This document shows, piece after piece, positions 48,008-57,466 of a DNA stretch of 64,000 nt. Made by a program: the position numbers and the translations under genes. The number at the start of each line of letters is the position of its first letter. Position 1 is the first letter of the stretch. The notes under the pieces are model-generated. The model did no database searches. It saw nothing but the letters and a program-made list of their open reading frames with translations, and was not told the origin of the DNA. Source of the stretch: Ruminococcaceae bacterium YRB3002 (GTDB taxonomy: Bacteria > Bacillota > Clostridia > Saccharofermentanales > Saccharofermentanaceae); the NCBI GenBank assembly GCA_900099715.1, contig FMTG01000006.1, forward strand, positions 24,784 through 88,783, given 5' to 3'.

Positions 48008-50652
48008 GGATTGATGCAGACTCCGTTATCATCAAACTCGTAGACCTTGCCGTTCTCCTCGAAGCTGTCGCTCGCGATCATGCGGCCGTCGTCGTAGAAC
48101 CAGTACCACTTCTTGCTGATCTTCTTCCAGCCCTTTGCAGCATAGCCGCTGGTGTTGAAGTAATACCACTCGCCGTCAACACTCTTCCAGCCGGTCTGCA
48201 TAGCTCCGCTGCCGTTAAACAGACAGTAATTGTCACCGATCTGCTGAAGTCCTGTCAGCATCTTTCCATTCTCATCGAAAAAGTACCACTTCTTACTGAT
48301 CTTCTGCCACCCGGTCTTCATGGCTCCGGAGGACGCCAGGTAGTACCACACGTCGTCCACTTTCTGCCAGCCGGTAAGCATCGCACCGGAACCTGCGAAG
48401 AGATACCATGTGCTTCCGATCTGCTTCCATCCCGTGACCATCTCACCGGATTCCTCAAAGTAATACCACTTATTGCTGATCTTCTGCCAGCCCTTCACCA
48501 TCGCACCGGATGTGTTGAAGAAATACCATACGTCGTTGTATTTGAGCCATCCCGTTACCATGACACCGCTGTCAAGGAAGAAATAATACTTTCCTCCGAT
48601 AAGTGCGAACCCGGTCACAGGGTCTCCGTCCTGATCGACGTAGTACCATTTGCCGTTCTTTTTCACCCATGTGTAGGTATCCTCATCGATCGGCACCTGC
48701 TCCTCAGTGATCTCGAACTGAACGGATACAGAGCCTGTGTAGTTGCCGGTTCCTGTTGCGGTGACAGTTGCCATTCCGACATCAACATTATCAGAGTAGC
48801 TCAGCGTGTAATCCGTGTCAGCCTTCAGAACGTAAGATCCGTACTTGATCTTGACCGAAGGCGTGATGGGATTGCCGGTATATGTTTTGGCGCTGATGCC
48901 GGATGCAGTGCAGTCAGCCAGATCTACAGGCGTAATGTTAAATGTCACCTCTGCTGTTCCCGTGTAATTGCCCTTACCGGTTATGGTAATGGTTGCCACT
49001 CCGACATTTGTATTATCACTGTACGTGAGCGTGTAATCCGTATTCTTGACGAGCGTCACGTCGCCATACATTATAACAGGCTCGGGCGTTATCTTGCTGC
49101 GGGTATATGTTATGTCAGATACAGGCTCGATCACGAGTTCTGATACATCCTTGGGAATGATGTTATATGTCAGAGTTGTCGAACCTATAAAGTTACCCCT
49201 GCCCTCCACAGTGATATATCCCTTGCCGCCTGATACGCGTGTACCTGTTACCTCATAGTCTCTGCCTTCTGTCAGGACCGTGCTGTCATATTCAAGCGTA
49301 AATGCGGGAATCGAATCATCCGAAGGATCATATGTCTTGTCAGCAAGTCCCGTTACCGTCGCCTCGGATATCTTCGTCGGCTGGATTATGCGGACTGCGC
49401 CTGTAGAAACATCGAGTGTGTAGATCTGTGTTACGAGTGCATTTGTATCAGGATCATCAATGACTACGAACCATACTAGCTTGCCGTTGGAATAAATGGG
49501 CTGACAGTCGGACAGATATCCGTTGAATGAACTGATATCTCCAAGCTGATCGCCGTTCTTGTCGATGAATACATAACTGAATTTAGTGCTGCCGTACTCA
49601 TACTCTTCCCACAGTACTGCGTACTTGTTGTTATTGACCTTTACGAGGAAAGGATTGCCGTAATGCTTCGCTCCGGGAGCCCTGTCCGTGAACCACTTCA
49701 TTGTAGTCGTGTCATCTGATTTCGAGGTGACGGAGACAAAGACATTGCGAGTGTGCTGAGATGTAGCCTCATTCCAGAGGCTGTAGTCCATGCATGTTCC
49801 CGCGGTCAGCATCGTTGTGTCAGACACCTCAAAACCGCCCAGTCTCAGGCCGGTATAGTTCGCACCTACAGCGCCGGGGATCTCTATTGCATTGACTTTT
49901 TTGCCATTGGTTAAAGATTCATATTTTGTGATCATAACGGCACGCGGATAAGCGTCTCCGTGACTTACACCATAGAACTTTCCGTCGTAAACTCTTGCAA
50001 ACTGGTTGAAAGAATGCGAGCTGTACCCCACACTGTTGCCCTTCTTAAGGAGAGACATATCACTTGTATTAACAACTATCTCATAGTTGGACTGATGCCT
50101 CAGATTGTCAGAGCTGGTATACATGGTGTGGTCAGTCTTGACCAGAAGTGTCGTGCCTATGTTGACCATCTCGGACTGGCCGCAGGAGAAAGGCGCCGTC
50201 GTGTTGCAGTTATTAACGGAGCACGCACCCACACGTTCCCAGTTTGAGTTGTATTTTGTAACCCTGTAGCACTCGCGGTCATCATCCTGATCGCCATTAT
50301 TCTGGCCGCTCAGAATATAGAAATTCGTTCCGTCCGTCGCGAAAGCCCCAAAGAGCGTCAGTTCCCTCGGTACCGTGAGTGTCTTCGTCACATTGAAAGA
50401 ACTGTCCCTGTACTCCACATAATAATCATCAATTGCCTCAAACAGCATATACCCGCCACCGGACATTTTGATGATATACGAACGTGTTACATGACCCCAG
50501 TTGTACGTATAATTATGCCAGCCGGCATTCTCGTCGAAAGCCGCATTAACATACTCAGCATCGAACACCGTGTTGAACAGTGTAACAACAAACAGTCCCG
50601 CCAGCAGCGCTGACAGGATCATCTTACTTTTTGCCATTATCTTTCCGCTCAT
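48004..50652 (-). CDS. Secreted cell-wall-binding protein with Ig-like and choline-binding-type repeats
   Basis: 882 residues from MSGKIMAKSK. Signal peptide (1-39, ending VNAA). Residues about 40-440 look like a beta-propeller-type domain (YYVEYRDSSFNVTKTLTVPREL, FVSVTSKSDDTTTMKWF). Then three 80-residue Ig-like units, each ending in the pattern TDYTLTYSDN...GTGNYTGS...FEI. The C-terminal 210 residues are about ten 20-residue aromatic repeats (GWQKISNKWYYFEESGEMVT and kin), the type that binds choline or other wall polymers. ATG 50652 has TGGAGG upstream; the frame before it is translated REP. No catalytic motif seen. The downstream MATE gene is coupled. Confidence 0.85.
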   Translation of the reverse strand: MSGKIMAKSKMILSALLAGLFVVTLFNTVFDAEYVNAAFDENAGWHNYTYNWGHVTRSYIIKMSGGGYMLFEAIDDYYVEYRDSSFNVTKTLTVPRELTLFGAFATDGTNFYILSGQNNGDQDDDRECYRVTKYNSNWERVGACSVNNCNTTAPFSCGQSEMVNIGTTLLVKTDHTMYTSSDNLRHQSNYEIVVNTSDMSLLKKGNSVGYSSHSFNQFARVYDGKFYGVSHGDAYPRAVMITKYESLTNGKKVNAIEIPGAVGANYTGLRLGGFEVSDTTMLTAGTCMDYSLWNEATSQHTRNVFVSVTSKSDDTTTMKWFTDRAPGAKHYGNPFLVKVNNNKYAVLWEEYEYGSTKFSYVFIDKNGDQLGDISSFNGYLSDCQPIYSNGKLVWFVVIDDPDTNALVTQIYTLDVSTGAVRIIQPTKISEATVTGLADKTYDPSDDSIPAFTLEYDSTVLTEGRDYEVTGTRVSGGKGYITVEGRGNFIGSTTLTYNIIPKDVSELVIEPVSDITYTRSKITPEPVIMYGDVTLVKNTDYTLTYSDNTNVGVATITITGKGNYTGTAEVTFNITPVDLADCTASGISAKTYTGNPITPSVKIKYGSYVLKADTDYTLSYSDNVDVGMATVTATGTGNYTGSVSVQFEITEEQVPIDEDTYTWVKKNGKWYYVDQDGDPVTGFALIGGKYYFFLDSGVMVTGWLKYNDVWYFFNTSGAMVKGWQKISNKWYYFEESGEMVTGWKQIGSTWYLFAGSGAMLTGWQKVDDVWYYLASSGAMKTGWQKISKKWYFFDENGKMLTGLQQIGDNYCLFNGSGAMQTGWKSVDGEWYYFNTSGYAAKGWKKISKKWYWFYDDGRMIASDSFEENGKVYEFDDNGVCINP

Positions 50653-50662
50653 GACTACCTCC

Positions 50663-50826
50663 AAAAGGTGAAATGGGGACGGTTCCTTTTTCACCTTTTT
50701 CTGTTATGCAATATAATACCATTATGCCACGGGAACCCTGATTTTACTACATTTGAGGATGATATAATCTGGTTCTGATGTGTCCCTTTTTCATCATTTT
50801 GATGAAAAAGGAACCGTCCCCATTTC
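50663..50826. repeat. Inverted pair of REP-like repeats around the cell-wall-protein promoter region
   Basis: One type A copy (50667-50695, GGTGAAATGGGGACGGTTCC then TTTTTCACC on the plus strand) and an inverted partner at 50780-50826, whose outer half is degraded (CCCTTTTTCATCA). They flank about 85 AT-rich bases that contain TATAAT-like motifs on the minus strand and likely the promoter of the cell-wall gene. The inner partner runs into the coding end of the FAD oxidoreductase. Confidence 0.85.
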
Positions 50827-52191
50827 CTCAGCGATCCTTCTTGCCACATAAACACCGCTGGCCGAAGCATGTGACAGAGAGTGTGTAACTCCGGATCCGT
50901 CACCGATGACGTAGAGACCTTTATACCTGGTCTCCAGGTTCTCGTCGATGGCAACCTCCATGTTGTAGAACTTAACCTCCACGCCATACAGCAGAGTGTC
51001 ATCATTTGCCGTGCCGGGCGCGATCTTGTCCAGAGCATAAATCATCTCGATAATGCCGTCCAGGATACGCTTGGGAAGGACAAGGCTCAGGTCGCCTGGC
51101 GTTGCCTGAAGCGTAGGTCTCACAGTGCATTCCTCCAGCCTGTTCTTATTCGTTCTCCGGCCCCTCATAAGGTCACCAAACCGCTGCACGATGACACCGC
51201 CGCCCAGCATGTTAGACAGCTTCGCAATGGACTCACCGTATCCGTTGCTGTCCTTGAAGGGTTCCGAGAAATGCTTTGCCACAAGCAGCGCGAAATTAGT
51301 ATTGTCGCTCTGCAGTTCCGGCGCATCAAAACTATGCCCGTTAACAGTAACTATCCCGTTCGTATTCTCATTGACAACATACCCGTTCGGATTCATGCAG
51401 AATGTCCTCACACGGTCTTCGAATTTCTCCGTGCGGTACACGATCTTGGACTCATAAAGTTCCGACGTCAGATGCGAGAAAACAACCGCCGGCAGCTCCA
51501 CCCTCACGCCGATGTCGACACGGTTGGAGAAAGTCTCAATATCAAGTTCCCTGCACACATCCTCGATCCACTTGCTTCCGGATCTGCCGACCGATATTAT
51601 GCAGTACTTACAAGTGTAGGACTTCTCACCAACGATCACTTCATAACCGTCTTCTGACACTCTGACAGTATCCACGTTAGCATTAAAATAAAAGTCCACC
51701 TTGTCCTTCAGCTGGTCAAAGATATTACCAAGGACTTCATAGTTCTTATCAGTCCCCAGGTGCCTCACAGACGCATCAAGGAGATGCAGTTTATTCTCGA
51801 GACATATCTTCTTGAATCTCGTTCCGGACGTCGTATAGAGCTTCGTATCGGCGCCGCCGTTCGCCATGTTGATCCCGTCAACATAGTTCATCAGTTCCAG
51901 CGCGCATTCCTTGCCGATATGCTCGTACAGCGTGCCGCCGAAGTCATTGGTTATATTATACTTCCCGTCCGAGAAAGCACCGGCACCGCCGAATCCCCGC
52001 ATGATATTACACGACTTACAGTTGATGCAACTTTTGATCTTCACGCCGTCTATCGGACATTTGCGCTGCTCCAGCGGCTTTCCGGCTTCAAAGACAGCCA
52101 CCTTCAATTCCGGCTTCTTTTTTACAAGTTCGTATGCGGAGAATATCCCTCCCGGTCCTGCACCGATGATGATCACATCATAATCAGACAT
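50794..52191 (-). CDS. FAD-dependent oxidoreductase (COG2509-like), end extended by a REP repeat
   Basis: 465 residues. FAD-binding Rossmann VIIIGAGPGGIFSAYELVKKK at the start, cysteine-rich PIDGVKIKSCINCKSCNIMRGFGGAGAFSDGK near 46-75, a second nucleotide region around IISVGRSGSKW, and the C-terminal FAD loop GLYVIGDGSGVTHSLSHASASG near 425. This matches the uncharacterised FAD dehydrogenases related to geranylgeranyl reductases and HI0933-like proteins. The last nine residues (MGTVPFSSK) are encoded by a REP repeat; the gene probably ended earlier before the insertion. Good GGAGG site upstream of ATG 52191. Confidence 0.85.
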   Translation of the reverse strand: MSDYDVIIIGAGPGGIFSAYELVKKKPELKVAVFEAGKPLEQRKCPIDGVKIKSCINCKSCNIMRGFGGAGAFSDGKYNITNDFGGTLYEHIGKECALELMNYVDGINMANGGADTKLYTTSGTRFKKICLENKLHLLDASVRHLGTDKNYEVLGNIFDQLKDKVDFYFNANVDTVRVSEDGYEVIVGEKSYTCKYCIISVGRSGSKWIEDVCRELDIETFSNRVDIGVRVELPAVVFSHLTSELYESKIVYRTEKFEDRVRTFCMNPNGYVVNENTNGIVTVNGHSFDAPELQSDNTNFALLVAKHFSEPFKDSNGYGESIAKLSNMLGGGVIVQRFGDLMRGRRTNKNRLEECTVRPTLQATPGDLSLVLPKRILDGIIEMIYALDKIAPGTANDDTLLYGVEVKFYNMEVAIDENLETRYKGLYVIGDGSGVTHSLSHASASGVYVARRIAEEMGTVPFSSK

Positions 52192-52207
52192 ATCTTTGTT
52201 CCTCCAA

Positions 52208-52244
52208 AATGTGAAATGGGGACGGTTCCTGAATTGTCACATTT
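52208..52244. repeat. REP-like repeat, hybrid of types A and B
   Basis: AAATGTGAAATGGGGACGG, then TTCCTGAATTGTCACATTT. The inner part shares TTCC with type A and the TGTCACA arm with type B. It lies between the zinc-ribbon gene and the FAD oxidoreductase, 15 bases before the latter's ribosome site. Confidence 0.9.
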
Positions 52245-52245
52245 A

Positions 52246-52764
52246 TTATATCATCTTACCGCACTCCGGGCAGAACTTTGATGCAGGACCAACGTAGCCG
52301 CATCCGCAGTGATATGACCCATCTGCGTCCACACTTCCGATCATCGTATCAGGAACGGAAACGGTTTCTTCTTTCTTCATCGTGATCTCGTTCCTGCCGC
52401 CGTCATTCAGATCCATCAGCTCGAACTTCAGCACTGCATCGAAAGTATACCAGGCCGTCAGACTGTATAATGTCTTATCCCCGTCATAGAACGTGCGGTT
52501 AGAGATATGAAATCTCATACACTCACCAGGATGCCGCACTTCACCGAATCCCGCCATCTCCATCAGTCCCGGAACCGGCTGGGGATTCATGGAATCAAGG
52601 GGATCTATTCCTGACACATCGTAGTATGACTCCAGCCTCGCACCACCATACTCAGCCATGATCTTGCCGTGTTCCGTGAATTCTGCCGTACAAGCGCCAT
52701 CGTCACTCTTCCAGACTCCTTTGAACTTCTGATAATACCTGTAACTCGGATTCGGAACCTGCAT
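52246..52764 (-). CDS. Small zinc-ribbon protein, function unknown
   Basis: 172 residues. First 130 residues are a beta-rich domain I do not recognise (KGVWKSDDGACTAEFTEHGKIMAEYG, ESYYDVSG). C-terminal zinc ribbon CGCGYVGPASKFCPECG. The ATG has GGGGAGG about seven bases upstream. The gene lies 15 bases after the membrane protein at 52780 and ends at the REP repeat. Confidence 0.7.
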   Translation of the reverse strand: MQVPNPSYRYYQKFKGVWKSDDGACTAEFTEHGKIMAEYGGARLESYYDVSGIDPLDSMNPQPVPGLMEMAGFGEVRHPGECMRFHISNRTFYDGDKTLYSLTAWYTFDAVLKFELMDLNDGGRNEITMKKEETVSVPDTMIGSVDADGSYHCGCGYVGPASKFCPECGKMI

Positions 52765-52779
52765 ATAAACCTCCCCTGC

Positions 52780-54279
52780 TCACTGCTCTATTCCGCCGCA
52801 CAAATCCTTCACCAGTTTCAGTACCTCGCGCCTGAATTCATCATACCCTTCAGGATGCTCCGTACCCATGGCGCTTATACTGCCATCCACATATGATATC
52901 GATATCTGGAACCACTCTTCATTATTGTAATCCTCTGCGGCCCTGTCGTAGTCCTTCCACCTGATGATATCAAGACGTCTGACGATCTCCCCAAGCTCAC
53001 CAAAGAATCCCGCCACATCAGGCACAGCAGCATACCATCTGTGCTCTCCTGCCGGCCATATCTCCCCGCTTACGGACTTCACGCGGACATCAACATTATT
53101 CTCACGCACTTCAGGCGTACTTATAAGTATCTCGTACTTATCACTTCCCGAAGCACCCCTCTGCATAAAATTGATCATCGCGAATGTCGGATCACCTGTC
53201 ACGCCTGCGCCGATAAACTCCTGCCTCTTTGCCTCGAAGAGCCTGTCACGGTCGTTCTTCACCGCCTCGTCCAGCGCTTTCTTGAATTCCCGGTAATGGG
53301 CAGGAAAACTGTTGCTTCCATGTGCACTTATCTTCTTCCCGTCGCTGTATTCGATGTCCAGCGAGAATCCGTCACCGTCAAGGACATTAGGATCTGACCT
53401 GTTAAACCCGTTCCACCTCCGCACATCAAACCTGCTGCAGATCTCCTCCAGCGCCGTCAATGTTTCACGCGATATCTCACCTTCCAGCTCACCATATTCA
53501 CGATGGAGCATCTCCTCGATCGAGAGTTTTATCACTCCATTCTCAAATCTGATATCGTAGTGATACGAATCGCCTCCGATAGAACCGTGATACCCGTAAT
53601 AGAACTTCACGATCCCGCAGTTTCCGAAGTCCGCTCCGGAAGGTCCTGTCGCCTCTCTCAGCGCATTGTCGAACTCCCTCAGCTGATCGTTCTCAAGCGC
53701 GATGTTGCACTGGACCGTCTTCCCGTTCTTCAAGGCAATGGTGATCTTTCTGACAAATCTCATGTGCTCGTTGATCTTCTTTATCTTCGGATCATACGGC
53801 CTTACGGTATCACCTCTCGCCGCCTGATCTATCCTGTAATCCCCTATCTCATCCAGCGCGAAAATATGCTCCCGCGAGAATATCAGAAACCTCTCCGTTA
53901 TAACGACATAAGTCTCCGTCTTATCCGGATGGATCATGAACGTCCGGCAGTTTTCTGACATGAGCTCTGCCTCCAGTTCAGCCCTCCCGAACCTGTCAAC
54001 ATATGCATTGAATGTCTTGCGCACAGTGCTGCTCCTGTAGATGAGGTAGATCATGCATCCCGTAAATACCAGAAGATGAAACATCAGAAACATAAGAGTA
54101 CCAACGACCGTTAATATCACAGGCACCGACTTTATGCGGCACATAAGATAGAACAGTAAAGCGGGAATAAACCCCATCAGGAATCTGGGCAGGAACATCT
54201 TCACCATGAACTTTGTGTCGTTACTGTCCCACCGGTTATCGATGACTTTACGCGAGGGATCTACAGGACCTGTTACCAT
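52780..54279 (-). CDS. Membrane protein with internal duplication, function unknown
   Basis: 499 residues. Two adjacent membrane segments near residues 30-75 (FLPRFLMGFIPALLFYLMC, ILTVVGTLMFLMFHLLVFTG). The soluble part holds an internal repeat: RFDVRRWNGFNRSDPNVLD leading to FSLDIEYSDGKKISAHGSN (about residues 285-335), and RLDIIRWKDYDRAAEDYNN leading to FQISISYVDGSISAMGTEH (about 430-480). Each ends in a helix (REFKKALDEAV, DEFRREVLKLV). Not recognised. It precedes the zinc-ribbon gene with which it likely forms an operon. ATG 54279 has AAGGAGG upstream. Confidence 0.7.
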   Translation of the reverse strand: MVTGPVDPSRKVIDNRWDSNDTKFMVKMFLPRFLMGFIPALLFYLMCRIKSVPVILTVVGTLMFLMFHLLVFTGCMIYLIYRSSTVRKTFNAYVDRFGRAELEAELMSENCRTFMIHPDKTETYVVITERFLIFSREHIFALDEIGDYRIDQAARGDTVRPYDPKIKKINEHMRFVRKITIALKNGKTVQCNIALENDQLREFDNALREATGPSGADFGNCGIVKFYYGYHGSIGGDSYHYDIRFENGVIKLSIEEMLHREYGELEGEISRETLTALEEICSRFDVRRWNGFNRSDPNVLDGDGFSLDIEYSDGKKISAHGSNSFPAHYREFKKALDEAVKNDRDRLFEAKRQEFIGAGVTGDPTFAMINFMQRGASGSDKYEILISTPEVRENNVDVRVKSVSGEIWPAGEHRWYAAVPDVAGFFGELGEIVRRLDIIRWKDYDRAAEDYNNEEWFQISISYVDGSISAMGTEHPEGYDEFRREVLKLVKDLCGGIEQ

Positions 54280-54363
54280 ATGGAACCTCCTTTGTGGTGC
54301 TTTCTATCGTATTTTACACTTAAAGTGCCCAAAATAGATGAGCCACCCGCAGATCCAGCCCAT

Positions 54364-54389
54364 AAAAACCGCCCCTCACACGAGGGGCG
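54364..54389 (-). terminator. Terminator of hpf
   Basis: Minus strand CGCCCCTC, GTGT loop, GAGGGGCG then GTTTTT, about 25 bases after the hpf stop. Confidence 0.9.
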
Positions 54390-54412
54390 CAAGGGGCGGT
54401 CAGTTAACTATC

Positions 54413-54955
54413 TCAGTACTTGGGTTCCAGCAGTCCGTAGTTCCCGTCCTGCCTCTTATATATTACACAGACCGAATCGGTCTCGGAATCAAGGTAAACA
54501 AAGAAGCTGTGCCCGAGCATCTCCATCTGGAGAATAGCATCCTCAGTTGTCATGGGCCTGAGATCAAACTCCTTGCGCCTTGTGATCTTTGACTCGATCT
54601 CGTTCTCAATGTCGAAATCAGCTGCACCGTCATCCTCAAGCAGATTCACGATCTGCGGATACTCCTTCTTCTTCTTGAGGAACTTTGTCTTCTGCTTCCT
54701 GATCTGGGACTCCAGCTTATCTACTGTCCTGTCAACCGCATTGAGGATCTCCTCGTCTGCCGCCTCTGCTCTGTAGATCTTGCCGTCAGCCTTCAGCGTA
54801 AGCTCTACCACTACCTTCTTGCCTTCGGGTCTGATACGGACATTCATAGTACCTTCATCACCGAAGTACTTGTTAAACTTCGATACTTTATCTGTGATCT
54901 TCTTCTGCAGACGATCGCCGATCTTGATACCGTTACCCTGTGTCGTGATCTTCAT
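54413..54955 (-). CDS. hpf: Ribosome hibernation promoting factor, long form
   Basis: 180 residues. HPF joins 70S ribosomes into inactive 100S pairs in slow growth. N-terminal domain MKITTQGNGIKIGDRLQKKI and the basic helix AVDRTVDKLESQIRKQKTKF; linker; C-terminal dimer domain FDLRPMTTEDAILQMEMLGHSFFVYLDSETDSVCVIYKRQDGNYGLLEP. The long form is typical of Bacillota. Good GGGAGTG site. Single-gene unit. Confidence 0.95.
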   Translation of the reverse strand: MKITTQGNGIKIGDRLQKKITDKVSKFNKYFGDEGTMNVRIRPEGKKVVVELTLKADGKIYRAEAADEEILNAVDRTVDKLESQIRKQKTKFLKKKKEYPQIVNLLEDDGAADFDIENEIESKITRRKEFDLRPMTTEDAILQMEMLGHSFFVYLDSETDSVCVIYKRQDGNYGLLEPKY

Positions 54956-55086
54956 AAAATCACTCCCTTCCGTAAGTTACTCGGGAAGGTCCATTCAGAA
55001 CCTTCTGACTATATTATATAGTTACGGTACTCTTTTTGTTATTAACGATATGTAACAAATACGCGGTATTTTTCTGTTGAGTTAAA

Positions 55087-55863
55087 CTAAGATTCTTGCT
55101 CCTTCTTCGCGCACAGTTCCTTCACAAAAAACAGCGCGAAAAGAAGCACCACACAAGTCAGGTAAGACAGCATATAAAGGGCCCACGTCCCCTTGGAATC
55201 GAATCCCATGAACGCCACCGGCTTGGATGATGTGAACATAAAATTCGGTGCAAATTCCAGATACTTCACGACCCCGTTCTCGTACACCGGTGCAGCCAGG
55301 GCTGAATTCACGTAAATTGAAATAACAACGAATGTGTAATACATTAACAGGCTTTTGACAAAGGTCATGCGGTTCATCTTCACTTCACCGGAAAGCCTGA
55401 TATAGATACCCAGAACGAGCAGCACCACATGGTAGAGAAATGTCTGATATGCGATTGGGTGCGTAAATGCCTCCGATGCACTTATCGTGGTATTGAACAC
55501 AGAGGGCATTGCGATAGCAGTTATGCCGCCTATCATGCACAAAGGATACATGATGCCCAGAAGCGAATTGCGCAGATCCTTATTCTTCGTCAGTCTGGCA
55601 AACACGATCAGCGGGATCTGTATCGAACACATATGAAGGGGCAAATGCTGCGAACCGATATATATTGTCGGATTGCCGGTCGCTATATTGGGGATCACCT
55701 CCGAATATGTGGCCACCTTCACGCTCTCTGACAGAAGGCACATAATACATGCCCATGTCAGAGCCTTCTCCATTGATAATCTCTTTTCCCTGCAAAAAAA
55801 GACTATACCGACCGTCAATACAATACATATGGCAACCCATATAAAATGATTAGTGCTGAACAT
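55087..55863 (-). CDS. YwaF/TIGR02206-like membrane protein
   Basis: 258 residues from MFSTNHFIWVAIC. Seven membrane segments. Family-type motifs are LPLHMCSIQIPLIVFARLTK near 92 and the loop between segments ending FMFTSSKPVAFMGFD. Function unknown. The frame can start 13 codons earlier, but AGGAG lies nine bases before ATG 55863. It is divergent from the metallophosphoesterase with about 98 bases between start codons. Confidence 0.75.
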   Translation of the reverse strand: MFSTNHFIWVAICIVLTVGIVFFCREKRLSMEKALTWACIMCLLSESVKVATYSEVIPNIATGNPTIYIGSQHLPLHMCSIQIPLIVFARLTKNKDLRNSLLGIMYPLCMIGGITAIAMPSVFNTTISASEAFTHPIAYQTFLYHVVLLVLGIYIRLSGEVKMNRMTFVKSLLMYYTFVVISIYVNSALAAPVYENGVVKYLEFAPNFMFTSSKPVAFMGFDSKGTWALYMLSYLTCVVLLFALFFVKELCAKKEQES

Positions 55864-55946
55864 CCATGATTCTCCTGACTTCTCCCGCTCCGCTGCGACC
55901 AAACCCGTGATCTTACAAGATCTTTTCCATTATAAACTATTTCCTG

Positions 55947-55955
55947 TGATATAAT
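55947..55955 (+). promoter_or_regulatory. Extended -10 box of the metallophosphoesterase, leaderless start
   Basis: TGATATAAT followed by six bases (AACCGC) and ATG. No Shine-Dalgarno is possible. Same arrangement as dnaG and two other genes. Confidence 0.7.
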
Positions 55956-55961
55956 AACCGC

Positions 55962-56753
55962 ATGTTTAAACTGGTTATAGAAATACTCATCGCAGTCATC
56001 GTGATCCTGGGAGTTACACTCCTGATTATCGCGCTGATCGAACCTCATATTCCCGAGTTTACCATCCATAATCTGACCGGCAGAGACAACCCTGATCTGA
56101 AGGTTCTCTTCTTCTCTGATATCCATGTGGATATCTGCTTTGTTAAGCCGGATTACATAATAAGGATGATCGATGAGAACGATCCCGATATCGTCATCTT
56201 TGGCGGTGATATAGTAACGGATCAGAGCAGGCTCGATAAGGGGATACGATACCTGCAGAAGATCAGCAGTCACTGCAAGGATAAGAACATTCCCTTCTAC
56301 GGTGTGTCAGGCAATCACGATATAGAACTGACAGCAGAACAGGAAAGCAAAGCAGGATACGTATCTCTCGAGAACACATATCTGGAGATCGGGAACTACG
56401 CCATCTCGGGCGTTGACGATTCAGGACGCGAGAACCGTACATGGTACGATCCGCCTCATACCCCAAAGCATCTCACGAATATACTTGTGGCACATGATCC
56501 TGATGCTATCCTTCATGCCATTGAACCGGACCGGATCAGATATATGATCTCCGGGCATTTTCACGGCGGTCAGGTGAGGACTCCTTTCGGGCTGGAGAAT
56601 GCGCTCAGAAGAGACGAACTGCCGCACATGGGAATACTCGACGGCATCCACATGATCGGCAGTACAAAAGTCTTTATCTCACGGGGCGTCGGCTGTGCGC
56701 GCCTTCCCATCAGACTGGGCTGCAGACCTGAGGTCACGCTGCTCCTTTTCTGA
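55962..56753 (+). CDS. Membrane-anchored metallophosphoesterase (YkuE/YaeI-like)
   Basis: 263 residues. N-terminal membrane segment (5-27), then a calcineurin-type phosphoesterase: VLFFSDIHVDICF near 48 (DxH), IVIFGGDIVTD near 78 (GDxx), YGVSGNHDIEL near 113 (GNHD), LVAHDPDAI near 176, and MISGHFHGGQVRTPFG near 195 (GHxHGGQ). The active site should face outside the cell. Related enzymes have phosphodiesterase or lipid A-precursor pyrophosphatase-like activities; the substrate here is unknown. Leaderless. Confidence 0.87.
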   Translation: MFKLVIEILIAVIVILGVTLLIIALIEPHIPEFTIHNLTGRDNPDLKVLFFSDIHVDICFVKPDYIIRMIDENDPDIVIFGGDIVTDQSRLDKGIRYLQKISSHCKDKNIPFYGVSGNHDIELTAEQESKAGYVSLENTYLEIGNYAISGVDDSGRENRTWYDPPHTPKHLTNILVAHDPDAILHAIEPDRIRYMISGHFHGGQVRTPFGLENALRRDELPHMGILDGIHMIGSTKVFISRGVGCARLPIRLGCRPEVTLLLF

Positions 56754-56764
56754 GGATCAGGCCA

Positions 56765-57466
56765 TCACTCCTCCGTAAAAAGTCTGATCAGTTCCTGACG
56801 CACATTAGCCATTCTGGGCTTGCTTACGGGAAGCACCGTTCCGTCGTTAAGTATGATCTCATTGCCCATAAATGTTGATATATATCGGGGATTAACAAGA
56901 TAGCTCTGATGTATCCTGATGAAGTCTTCCTTGATGCGGTCCTCGATGGCATTCATCGTGTCATAGAACGTATCCATGCCGTCTGTTGTATAGATCTTCA
57001 CGATCCTTCTGTTGCTCTCGAAGTACATGATATCTTCAAGAGATACTATGTAGATCCTGCTCTCTTTCTGATAGCTGAAGCGGTGTGCACGGCTCTTGAC
57101 GAGGTTGTCGATAGAAATGTTGATAGCCTGGCACAGAACCTCCTCATCGATAGGCTTGCTGATAAAGAACACGGGACGCGCGTCGAAGATCTGCTGCGCA
57201 TATTCGGAATAGCCGCTGATAAAGATAACCTGGCAGTTTGAGTTGTTCTTCTTGATCCTCTCGGCTATCTCAATACCGTTCTGGGCCTTGCTCGAGCCGA
57301 TGTTGATGTCCATGATAAGAATATCTATTACCGACGCCGATGCGATGAGATCCGGGGCCTTGGGAGCTGTTATGTAATTGAACCTGCCCTCAAATCTCTT
57401 GTTCAGTATCTCGATCACCTCATCCCTGATCATTCTCACATCATCAAAGATCGCTACATTAAACAT
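56765..57466 (-). CDS. LytTR-family response regulator
   Basis: 233 residues from MFNVAIFDDVRM. Receiver domain with DD near 8-9, phospho-acceptor Asp in DILIMDINIGSSKAQNG near 53, and VIFISGYSEYAQQIFDARPVFFISKPID near 85 (Lys). The C-terminal LytTR DNA-binding domain runs from SRIYIVSLEDIMYFESNRRIVKIYTTDG to FIRIHQSYLVNPRYIST. Resembles AgrA-type regulators. GGAGG precedes ATG 57466. It overlaps the kinase gene by eight bases. No agrB or agrD is nearby. Confidence 0.9.
   Translation of the reverse strand: MFNVAIFDDVRMIRDEVIEILNKRFEGRFNYITAPKAPDLIASASVIDILIMDINIGSSKAQNGIEIAERIKKNNSNCQVIFISGYSEYAQQIFDARPVFFISKPIDEEVLCQAINISIDNLVKSRAHRFSYQKESRIYIVSLEDIMYFESNRRIVKIYTTDGMDTFYDTMNAIEDRIKEDFIRIHQSYLVNPRYISTFMGNEIILNDGTVLPVSKPRMANVRQELIRLFTEE

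Noticed and set aside
50653..50694. Upstream start (MKKEPSPFHLL) for the cell-wall-binding protein
   Set aside because: The codons come from a REP repeat and a better start with GGAGG lies at 50652.
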